Assembly (NCBI GenBank): GCA_947629065.1
Contig: CANRCH010000104.1
Location: 1-6,139, forward strand
DNA: 6,139 nt
Direction of reading: 5' to 3'
DNA from: an uncultured Aliarcobacter sp.
GTDB lineage: Bacteria > Campylobacterota > Campylobacteria > Campylobacterales > Arcobacteraceae
The number at the start of each line of letters is the position of its first letter. The first letter of the stretch is position 1. A program made the position numbers and the translations under genes. This document shows positions 1-5,860 of this stretch, piece after piece. The notes beneath the pieces are model-generated. The model did no database searches, had not been told where the DNA came from, and saw nothing but the letters and a program-made list of their open reading frames with translations.

Positions 1-1166
1 CAGTTAGTGGCATTGATGAAAATGAGATTTATGATGTACGAGAGATTTTAAAAGATGTAGATAGTTATTTTGATAAACACGATGATGAATTTTGTAACTT
101 TCCACGAAAATATAAAATGGGTGTAAGTGGTTGTGGAAGTCACTGTGCAAATCATGAAATTCAAGATTTAGCTTTTACAGCATTTAAGACAAAAGATGGT
201 GAAGTATTGTTTGATATAACTTTAGGTGGGGGATTATCTAAATCAAAACAAATTGCAACAAGAATAAATAAATATGCAAAAAAAGAGCAAGTACGAGATA
301 TTGCAGTTGCAGTTGCAAATATCTTTAGAGATAATGGAAATAGAGATAGTAGAAGTAAAGCAAGAGTACGACACCTTTTAAATGATTGGGGAGTTCTTAA
401 GTTTGTAGATGAAATAGAAAAAGAGATTGGCTATACGCTTCAAGATGGCTTTGATGAACCAAATATAACTCCTAGTGAAAAAAGAAATCACTTTGGAATA
501 AATGCTCAATCAAATGGAAAGTTTTATATAGGATTTGCTACAAATGCTGGAAGAGTTGAAGGTGAAAAACTGGTAAAAATATATGAAATTTGTAAAAAAT
601 ATGGAGTTGGTGGTGTTGCACTTACAGCTACTCAAAACTTTTTAATTTATGATATAGATAAAGATTTTGTAGAAAATATTGCTTCTGAAGTTGAGGCTTT
701 AGGCTTCCCATATAAAAATAGCACTTTTAAAGCAAGACTACAATCATGTACAGGAAAAGAGTTCTGTAAATTTGGAATAACTGAAACAAAAGAGTATGTA
801 AGAGGAATAGCAGATATTTTAGAAGAAAAAATCAAAGATTTTGATGAAGAGATAACTATAGCATTTTCAGGTTGTACACACGCTTGTTCTCAGCCACAAA
901 TTTCGGATATTGGGCTAATGGGTTGTTTAATGAGAGATGAAAATGGAGATAGAGTTGAGGGTTATGAGATATTTTTTGGTGGAAATCTTCAAGGAACTTC
1001 AAGTACTTTGGCACAAAAAATAGGTGTAAAAGTAACTGCTGTAAAAGTGGTTGATTATTTAGTAGGTTTAGTTGAAGAGTATCAGCAAAGAGATGATTTT
1101 AACACTTTTAAAGAGTATTTAAATAGCAAAATAGATTCTGCAAATGAAGAAAACCCTACTGAATAA
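1..1166 (+). CDS. Siroheme-[4Fe-4S] nitrite/sulfite reductase, C-terminal part (5' end outside window)
   Basis: This is the C-terminal 387 residues of a reductase that carries out six-electron reduction of nitrite to ammonia, or sulfite to sulfide, in the cytoplasm. The frame is open from base 3, so the ATG at 117 is an internal Met; roughly 100-200 N-terminal residues lie off the left edge. Visible landmarks: FPRKYKM (the family's LPRKFK segment) just before 117; a second ferredoxin-like half-domain around 500-720; and the cluster cysteines, CTGKEFC at 747-767 and GCTHAC at 870-887, followed by DIGLMG. The CTGxxFC form resembles ferredoxin-dependent nitrite reductase (NirA) more than the CysI-type sulfite reductase, but the substrate cannot be settled from sequence. 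Oddities: CTHAC replaces the usual CPN(S/G)C, and the first half carries its own GCGSHC (129-146). The stop codon lies in a terminator hairpin. Family assignment is firm; substrate is inference. Confidence 0.93.
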   Translation, partial: VSGIDENEIYDVREILKDVDSYFDKHDDEFCNFPRKYKMGVSGCGSHCANHEIQDLAFTAFKTKDGEVLFDITLGGGLSKSKQIATRINKYAKKEQVRDIAVAVANIFRDNGNRDSRSKARVRHLLNDWGVLKFVDEIEKEIGYTLQDGFDEPNITPSEKRNHFGINAQSNGKFYIGFATNAGRVEGEKLVKIYEICKKYGVGGVALTATQNFLIYDIDKDFVENIASEVEALGFPYKNSTFKARLQSCTGKEFCKFGITETKEYVRGIADILEEKIKDFDEEITIAFSGCTHACSQPQISDIGLMGCLMRDENGDRVEGYEIFFGGNLQGTSSTLAQKIGVKVTAVKVVDYLVGLVEEYQQRDDFNTFKEYLNSKIDSANEENPTE

Positions 1167-1175
1167 GTAGGGTTT
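1151..1175. terminator. Probable bidirectional intrinsic terminator between the reductase gene and the cyclophilin gene
   Basis: A perfect 10-bp inverted repeat, AAACCCTACT / AGTAGGGTTT, encloses the 5-base loop GAATA. The reductase stop codon TAA (1164-1166) runs from the loop into the right arm. Read on the - strand, as the end of the ftsI-cyclophilin unit, the stem is followed by TTTTCTTCATTTG, a reasonable U-rich tail. On the + strand the tail is only the stem's own TTT and then GTGAATATATATTTC, so termination is probably weaker in that direction. It sits between two converging genes, as expected for a shared terminator. Confidence 0.8.
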
Positions 1176-1197
1176 GTGAATATATATTTCTAAAAAA

Positions 1198-1704
1198 TTA
1201 TTTTGATTCTAAAATCTCAATAGATAAAATATCATCATATTGTCTAATACTATCTAAAACTTCAAAGCTTTCATCATCATTTTCATTTATTGCACCAAAT
1301 ACAGTGTGATTTCCATCTAGGTGTGGACATGGAACAAAACAGATAAAAAATTGGCTTCCACCTGTATCTCTTCCTGCGTGAGCCATTGATAAGCTACCTT
1401 TATTGTGTACTTGTTTGTCTGCATCTACTTCACATTTGATTGCCCACTCAGGACCTCCAGCACCAGTTCCATCTGGACATCCACCTTGTGCCATAAATCC
1501 AGCAATTACTCTATGGAAATTTAAATTATTATAAAAACCTTCATTTGCTAAAGTTACGAAGTTTGCAACTGTATTTGGAGTTTCGTTATAGAAAAGTTCT
1601 ATAAAAATATCACCTTTGCTTGTAGATATTTTTGCATATTTGAACTTTTCTAACTCTTCTTTTGTGTAGTCATACTCTTTTAAATCTTTTTTAAATCTAA
1701 ACAT
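1198..1704 (-). CDS. ppiB: Cyclophilin-type peptidyl-prolyl cis-trans isomerase, cytosolic
   Basis: This 168-residue single-domain cyclophilin catalyses cis-trans isomerisation of peptide bonds before proline and assists protein folding. There is no signal peptide or membrane segment, so it should be cytosolic (the PpiB type; the symbol is by analogy). A charged 20-residue N-terminal extension precedes the fold. Active-site landmarks: FHRVI with Arg65, FMAQGG with Phe70 and Gln73, SMAHAGRDTGGSQFF with Gln118 and Phe120, and HLDGNHTVFG with His133. The position of human cyclophilin A Trp121, which contacts cyclosporin, is His128, so drug binding is probably weak. The start is supported by an AAAGGAT ribosome-binding site 4 bases upstream that touches the ftsI stop codon. 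With a 9-base gap it is surely cotranscribed with ftsI, though nothing in the sequence links it to division. Confidence 0.95.
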   Translation of the reverse strand: MFRFKKDLKEYDYTKEELEKFKYAKISTSKGDIFIELFYNETPNTVANFVTLANEGFYNNLNFHRVIAGFMAQGGCPDGTGAGGPEWAIKCEVDADKQVHNKGSLSMAHAGRDTGGSQFFICFVPCPHLDGNHTVFGAINENDDESFEVLDSIRQYDDILSIEILESK

Positions 1705-1708
1705 TTTT

Positions 1709-1715
1709 ATCCTTT
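1709..1715 (-). promoter_or_regulatory. Ribosome binding site of the cyclophilin gene, overlapping the ftsI stop codon
   Basis: On the - strand the bases TAAAGGATAAAAATG contain the last codon of ftsI (TAA), the Shine-Dalgarno core AAAGGAT and the cyclophilin start codon. Ribosomes ending ftsI therefore stop on the initiation site of the next gene, which points to translational coupling. No separate promoter for the cyclophilin gene is obvious. Confidence 0.75.
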
Positions 1716-3570
1716 AATTTTTTTGTGTGATTATATCTTCTTTTGGAAAAAGATAGTTTAATTTTACAAGGTTTTGAATAACCTCTTTAAACACAGGAAC
1801 AGCTGATTGTGAAGCATAATAATAGTACCAATATGTTCCTGTTGAGTTTGGATTAAATACAGTTACACCAATTGTATATGAGTTTCCTTTTTCATCATTT
1901 ACAAAACCAATAAAAGATGAAATATATTTTTTTAGATATTTTCCACCTTGGGCTATTTGTGCAGTTCCTGTTTTCCCACCAATTTCAAGCCCATCAATTC
2001 TAGCACTTCTTCCTGTTCCTTCATCAACAGTTCTTACAAGCATTCTTTTCATCTCATTTGCAACCTCTTTTGAGATTACTTTTTCAGGTTGATCATCAAA
2101 AGGCTTATATTTTTGCCCATCATAAGTAATATGATCAACAATTCTTGGAGTTACCATAACTCCATCGTTATTAAATGCAGAATATGCTTTGATTAATTGT
2201 ATAAAAGTTGAGGTCATTCCTTGACCATAAGATACAGTTGCTTTAAAAACATTATCTTTTTTTGCTTTATCATTTGCTGCAAATTGCCAAACTTTTGGCA
2301 TTAGACCTTTTTTTTCATAAGGTAAATCAATTCCTGTTTTTCTAGTAAATCCAAATCTTTTCATACCTTCATAAAATTCAGGTCCTGTTAATCTTTGTGC
2401 AATTTGTAAAGTTCCAATATTTGAAGAGAATATAACAATATCATCTAAACTAAGATAAGATTTTTTAAATACATGGTCATCTTTTATTTTAAATCTTCCA
2501 AGAGTATATTGACCTTTCCCACCACCTGCATTATATGCTGGGAACTGTTCATTTTTTTTGATTCTTCCTTTATCCATAGCAAGTGCAATGGAGATTGGTT
2601 TTACAACACTTCCTGGTTCAAACTGATACTCAATAGCATTTACATTTAGATTTGGGATATCCTCTTGCTTTATTCTTTCTGGATTAAATCTATTTGAAGA
2701 TGCCATAGTTATGATTTTTCCAGTGTGATTATCCATAATTGCTACAATTATCTCATCTGCACTTAATTTCTTTTTATGCATATCAAGAGTTGTTTCATTG
2801 TTTTTTTGTAGTTTTAATGGAATATTTAGTCTTAAAGTTGCACCATCAACTCTTTGAGTCATTTCAGAGTTTTTATCAAAATTAATATATGAAATAACAT
2901 CTCTTTGACCTCTTAAAACACCATCTTTTACATCATTTAAATATGTGTTATAAAACCTTTCAAGACCTTTTACACCATTTACTTTTGTTTTGCCATTTTC
3001 AGCTTCAAATTTAGAGATATATCCAACAACTGGAGTTAATATTTTTTCATAAGGAAAAACCCTTTTTTCACCACTTTCACTAATACTAAGCCCTCTTATT
3101 AGTCTTGCACCATTTTGCATTCTAGCAGTAAAAACTCCTAGTTGTCTTAGTTTAAAATCGAGTTCTTTTAGATTTTTTGCTGATCTTGAATCTATGCTAT
3201 AAGATAAAACTAAATTTCCAGGAGATTTTTCTGCCTCTTTTAATTTTGTTAAAATTGTTTTTGAATCAACTCCACTATAGATTGAAAAAAGGCTTACAAA
3301 TAGATCAATTTTTGCAGGATCCAAATATCTTGTATCAATTTCTGCACGATATAGTTTTTTAGATGAAGATATTTTAAAATTATCTTCACTTATAATATCA
3401 CCTCTAACAGCTAGTTCTTTTTTTGTAGAATTTAGGTTAATATTGTGTTTTTTTTCAGAAATAGTTCTAAATACTGAAAAAAGTAAAACGGAGATAAAAA
3501 GTAAAATAAATGCAAAAAGTATTATAATTTTTTTTGTATTATCTATCGTTAAGAATTTTTTTGATGACAT
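1714..3570 (-). CDS. ftsI: FtsI/PBP3-type class B penicillin-binding protein (septal peptidoglycan transpeptidase)
   Basis: This 618-residue inner-membrane enzyme crosslinks peptidoglycan at the division septum and is a target of beta-lactams. A short basic cytoplasmic tail is followed by one membrane anchor at about 15-34, then a non-catalytic pedestal starting at RGDIISEDN and reaching to about residue 280, then the transpeptidase domain. The three catalytic motifs are complete: SVVK (nucleophile Ser321), SSN (382-384) and KTGTA (from Lys533). There is no glycosyltransferase domain and no C-terminal PASTA repeat, so it is class B. FtsI is preferred over the elongation enzyme PBP2 because of the RG(D/N) pedestal start and the adjacent ftsW. 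The start at 3570 is chosen because it has GGAT 4 bases upstream and gives a standard tail-anchor layout; the farther ATG at 3633 lies inside ftsW and would add an improbable hydrophobic leader. It heads a unit with the cyclophilin gene. Confidence 0.95.
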   Translation of the reverse strand: MSSKKFLTIDNTKKIIILFAFILLFISVLLFSVFRTISEKKHNINLNSTKKELAVRGDIISEDNFKISSSKKLYRAEIDTRYLDPAKIDLFVSLFSIYSGVDSKTILTKLKEAEKSPGNLVLSYSIDSRSAKNLKELDFKLRQLGVFTARMQNGARLIRGLSISESGEKRVFPYEKILTPVVGYISKFEAENGKTKVNGVKGLERFYNTYLNDVKDGVLRGQRDVISYINFDKNSEMTQRVDGATLRLNIPLKLQKNNETTLDMHKKKLSADEIIVAIMDNHTGKIITMASSNRFNPERIKQEDIPNLNVNAIEYQFEPGSVVKPISIALAMDKGRIKKNEQFPAYNAGGGKGQYTLGRFKIKDDHVFKKSYLSLDDIVIFSSNIGTLQIAQRLTGPEFYEGMKRFGFTRKTGIDLPYEKKGLMPKVWQFAANDKAKKDNVFKATVSYGQGMTSTFIQLIKAYSAFNNDGVMVTPRIVDHITYDGQKYKPFDDQPEKVISKEVANEMKRMLVRTVDEGTGRSARIDGLEIGGKTGTAQIAQGGKYLKKYISSFIGFVNDEKGNSYTIGVTVFNPNSTGTYWYYYYASQSAVPVFKEVIQNLVKLNYLFPKEDIITQKN

Positions 3571-3574
3571 ATTT

Positions 3575-3578
3575 ATCC
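3575..3578 (-). promoter_or_regulatory. Short ribosome binding site (GGAT) of ftsI
   Basis: On the - strand GGATAAATATG places GGAT 4 bases before the ATG at 3570. It is weak and close, but it is the only Shine-Dalgarno-like sequence near any candidate start, and it supports 3570 over the upstream ATG at 3633. The predicted transcript start from the symmetric -10 element would leave this site at the extreme 5' end of the mRNA. Confidence 0.45.
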
Positions 3579-3583
3579 ATAAT

Positions 3584-3593
3584 ATTATATAAT
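3584..3593. promoter_or_regulatory. Candidate bidirectional promoter: palindromic -10 element shared by ftsI and ftsW
   Basis: The 28-base gap between the divergent ftsI and ftsW starts contains the perfect palindrome ATTATATAAT. It reads TATAAT on the + strand (3588-3593) and TATAAT on the - strand (3589-3584). Normal spacing would start the + transcript at about 3599-3601, essentially on the ftsW ATG, and the - transcript at about 3576-3578, some 6-8 bases before the ftsI ATG. No clear -35 hexamer is seen; Campylobacterota housekeeping promoters often lack one. In such AT-rich DNA a TATAAT match is not strong evidence alone; its position and symmetry are what make it plausible. Confidence 0.5.
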
Positions 3594-3598
3594 AGAGT

Positions 3599-4834
3599 AT
3601 GAATTTTAGCAAAAGTAATATTAAATCAAGCAATCAAGTCTCAACTTTACACGATGCTGACTATATACTGTTTATTTTAGTGTCAGTTTTAGTAATTATG
3701 AGCATTATATTCTCTTACTCTCTTACAGTTTATACTGTAGAGTTTTTTGGATACTCAAATCACCATTTCTTTATAAGACAACTAGGTGTTGGAATATTAT
3801 CAATTTTTATAATGTGGTTTTTAGCAAGAACAGACCCAGAAAAAATAGTACAAAAAGTAGCAATGAGTTTTTTTGTAATATTTTTTCTTTTAATGTTAGC
3901 AATGCCAATTTTACCAGCAGCATTAGTTACAGAATCAGGGGGTGCAAATAGGTGGATTAGGCTTCCTGGATTTTCTCTTTCACCTGTTGAATTTTTTAAA
4001 ATCGGTTTTGTATATTTTATAGCTTGGTCTTTTAATAGAAAAATCTTAAATAAACCAAAACAAGGGCTTATTGGAGATACTGTATTACTTGCACCATATT
4101 TTATATTCTTTTTTGTAGTTGTTTTTGTAATTGCATTTTTACAAAAAGATTTAGGACAAGTTGTGCTTTTGGGGGCTATATTATTAAGTTTGATTATTTT
4201 TGCAAATAGATCTATAAAAATATTAATTGTACTTGGAGTATTAGCAGTTGTTGGATTTATAGGTTTAATTATAGCAGCACCTCATAGGATTCAAAGGATT
4301 CACTCTTGGTGGTCTATGGTTCAAGATACAATTTTAGCAATACTTCCATCATCCCTAGAACCATTTTTAAGAATAGATGATTTACCTGAACCTTATCAAG
4401 TTTCTTACTCTTTAAGAGCTATTAGTAATGGTGGATTTTTAGGGCAAGGAGTAGGGCTTGGAGATATAAAACTAGGATTTTTATCTGAAGTGCACACAGA
4501 CTTTGTACTAGCTGGAATTACTGAAGAGTTGGGATATTTGGGTTTAATGTTTATTGCTTTTATAGTTATTTTAATAATTTGGAGAATTTTTAAAATTAGT
4601 AGAAGAGTTGAAAACCAAATATTTCATCTATTTAGTGTAAGTGTTGCACTTATGATTGTTGTTGCATTTATTATTAACTCTTATGGAATCTCTGGAATGG
4701 CACCAATCAAAGGAATTGCCGTTCCATTTTTATCTTATGGGGGTTCTTCTATGCTTGCTATGTCAATTGCTGTTGGATTGGTTTTATCTATTAGTAGAAG
4801 TACAATTCTTGATTTAAAAAGGAAAGATTCTTGA
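3599..4834 (+). CDS. ftsW: FtsW, SEDS-family septal peptidoglycan glycosyltransferase
   Basis: This 411-residue multi-pass membrane protein polymerises lipid II into glycan strands at the septum, working with FtsI. About 20 hydrophilic residues precede a series of roughly ten membrane segments starting near residue 22. SEDS landmarks: GGANRWI (114-120) followed by SPVEFFK (128-134), the usual P-S-E-x-x-K region; GQGVGLG (282-288); SEVHTDF (296-302), whose Asp301 matches the conserved aspartate needed for polymerase activity in RodA/FtsW; and PFLSYGGSS (376-384). FtsW rather than RodA is inferred from the neighbouring murG and ftsI. The start is secure upstream because an in-frame TAG lies at 3593-3595. 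No convincing Shine-Dalgarno precedes it, and the TATAAT ending 5 bases before the ATG suggests a leaderless or nearly leaderless mRNA. The gene overlaps murG by 4 bases. Confidence 0.95.
   Translation: MNFSKSNIKSSNQVSTLHDADYILFILVSVLVIMSIIFSYSLTVYTVEFFGYSNHHFFIRQLGVGILSIFIMWFLARTDPEKIVQKVAMSFFVIFFLLMLAMPILPAALVTESGGANRWIRLPGFSLSPVEFFKIGFVYFIAWSFNRKILNKPKQGLIGDTVLLAPYFIFFFVVVFVIAFLQKDLGQVVLLGAILLSLIIFANRSIKILIVLGVLAVVGFIGLIIAAPHRIQRIHSWWSMVQDTILAILPSSLEPFLRIDDLPEPYQVSYSLRAISNGGFLGQGVGLGDIKLGFLSEVHTDFVLAGITEELGYLGLMFIAFIVILIIWRIFKISRRVENQIFHLFSVSVALMIVVAFIINSYGISGMAPIKGIAVPFLSYGGSSMLAMSIAVGLVLSISRSTILDLKRKDS
4819..4823 (+). promoter_or_regulatory. Ribosome binding site deciding the TTG start of murG
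   Basis: AAGGA lies 7 bases before the TTG at 4831, inside the last codons of ftsW. An in-frame TGA at 4810-4812 closes the frame upstream, and the nucleotide-sugar motif GGGTGGH must be included downstream, so TTG at 4831 is the only sensible start. Confidence 0.8.
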
Positions 4835-5853
4835 GTAAAAACATTGTAATAACAGGTGGTGGAACAGGTGGGCATCTAAAAATTGCAGATGTATTTATTG
4901 ATGAGTTTAAAGCAAAAGGCTTTGAAGTAATCTATATTGGAAGTACAAGTGGACAAGATAAATCTTGGTTTGAAAACGACAATAGATTAAAAGAGGCTAT
5001 ATTTTTAGAAACAAGTGGAGTTGTAAATAAAAGTGGATTTAGCAAAATTTTTTCACTTTTAAATATATTTAAAAAAGCACTTTTTTGTCTTAAAATTTTA
5101 AGACAAAATAGAGTTAATATTGTTGTAAGTGTTGGTGGATTTTCAGCTGCAAGTGCATCATTTGCTGCAATATTAAAAAGAGATTGTAAATTTTTCATCC
5201 ACGAACAAAACTCAAAAATGGGATCATTAAATTTAAAAACTATGAAGTATGCAACAAAAGTTTACTCATCTTTTCACGATTTTTCATCTATAAAGGATTA
5301 TCCAGTTAAAGATGAGTTTTTCCAAAAATCAAGAGTAAGAACCAAGCTTAAAACTATTGGTTTTTTTGGTGGATCTCAAGGGGCAAAAGCTATAAATGAT
5401 TTTGCTTTAAAAGTAGCTCCTTTTTTAAATGAAAGAGTAATAAAAATAGTTCATCAAGCTGGAAGAAGTGATTTAAATAGAGTGCATGAAGAGTACGAAA
5501 AACTAGGAATAAAAGCTGATGTTTTTGATTTTACAAAAGATTTCGTAGAAAAAATGAATGAGTGCGATTTTTCTGTAAGCAGGGCAGGTGCTTCAACACT
5601 ATTTGAAATTTGTGCAAACAATCTTCCAACATTTTTTATACCATATAAATATGCAGCAAGTAACCACCAATACTTTAATGCAAAAGCACTAGTTGAACAA
5701 AACCTATGCTTTTTACAAAATGAAGATGAGCTAAGTATTGATTACTTTTTAGAGTGCTTAGATTGTAATTTAGAAGATATTAGCACAAGATTAAAAACTA
5801 GCATAAATCCAAATGGAGCTAAAAAAATAGTAGAAGATATTTTAAATAGTTGA
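4831..5853 (+). CDS. murG: MurG, UDP-GlcNAc:lipid I N-acetylglucosaminyltransferase
   Basis: This 340-residue enzyme transfers N-acetylglucosamine from UDP-GlcNAc to lipid I, giving lipid II, on the cytoplasmic face of the inner membrane. It has the GT-B two-domain layout of the family at normal length. Landmarks: GGGTGGHL (9-16) at the N-terminus; VGGFSAAS (from 101); HEQN (124-127); the second-domain glycine loop GGSQGAK (180-186); HQAGRSD; SRAGASTLFE (250-259), whose Glu259 corresponds to the UDP-GlcNAc-binding Glu269 of E. coli; and NHQYFNA (278-284), the NQQ-type motif. The proline usual after GGTGGH is absent (HLKIAD), which I associate with Campylobacterota MurG. The residues around 68-90, rich in Phe, Leu and Lys, fit membrane association. 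Translation starts with TTG overlapping the ftsW stop (TTGA), so the two genes form one unit and are probably translationally coupled. A 26-bp palindrome lies within codons 85-93. Confidence 0.96.
   Translation: MSKNIVITGGGTGGHLKIADVFIDEFKAKGFEVIYIGSTSGQDKSWFENDNRLKEAIFLETSGVVNKSGFSKIFSLLNIFKKALFCLKILRQNRVNIVVSVGGFSAASASFAAILKRDCKFFIHEQNSKMGSLNLKTMKYATKVYSSFHDFSSIKDYPVKDEFFQKSRVRTKLKTIGFFGGSQGAKAINDFALKVAPFLNERVIKIVHQAGRSDLNRVHEEYEKLGIKADVFDFTKDFVEKMNECDFSVSRAGASTLFEICANNLPTFFIPYKYAASNHQYFNAKALVEQNLCFLQNEDELSIDYFLECLDCNLEDISTRLKTSINPNGAKKIVEDILNS
5083..5108. repeat. Perfect 26-bp palindrome inside murG
   Basis: Two abutting 13-base half-sites, TTTTGTCTTAAAA and its reverse complement, form an uninterrupted palindrome centred between 5095 and 5096. 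It spans murG codons for FCLKILRQ and the start of the next Asn; because of the symmetry, the antisense frame reads the same peptide. As RNA it could fold into a hairpin with a small AAUU loop, but no U-tract follows (TAGAGTTA), so it is not a typical terminator. Function, if any, is unknown. Confidence 0.9.
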
Positions 5854-5860
5854 ACTATTT
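5844..5860. terminator. Weak hairpin at the murG / regulator convergence, possible shared terminator
   Basis: AAATAGT and ACTATTT form a 7-bp stem around TGA, which is the murG stop codon; the opposite gene's stop (TAG on the - strand, 5857-5855) lies in the right arm. There is one G-C pair and only short T-rich tails on either side (CTTAAACTT on the + strand), so the fold is weak. It is the only terminator-like structure between these tail-to-tail genes. Confidence 0.3.

Noticed and set aside
117..119. ATG at 117 as the start of the reductase
   Set aside because: The frame is open to the left edge and encodes the family's FPRKYKM segment, so this Met is internal.
304..318. Tandem GTTGCA repeats in the reductase gene
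   Set aside because: Very short and explained by the Ala-Val-Ala-Val codons; no sign of a functional repeat.
647..835. Antisense open frame within the reductase gene
   Set aside because: It lies wholly opposite a conserved coding region, including the cluster cysteines, and has no recognisable domain or ribosome binding site.
2308..2315. Runs of eight A on the ftsI coding strand (also 2552-2559 and 3448-3455) as phase-variation or slippage sites
   Set aside because: Such runs are expected from Lys-rich coding in AT-rich DNA, the frame is intact through all of them, and on-off switching of an essential division gene is unlikely.
3177..3362. Open frame on the + strand inside ftsI
   Set aside because: A short, low-complexity Leu/Phe-rich translation opposite a conserved gene; a shadow of AT-rich coding sequence.
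3571..3633. Longer ftsI starting at the ATG at 3633, adding 21 hydrophobic residues
   Set aside because: It would overlap the ftsW coding region by 35 bases, has no ribosome binding site, and adds a hydrophobic leader before the normal basic tail and membrane anchor.
4932..5198. Antisense open frame inside murG
   Set aside because: It is a shadow of murG. Its FCLKILRQ segment matches murG only because of the palindrome at 5083-5108.
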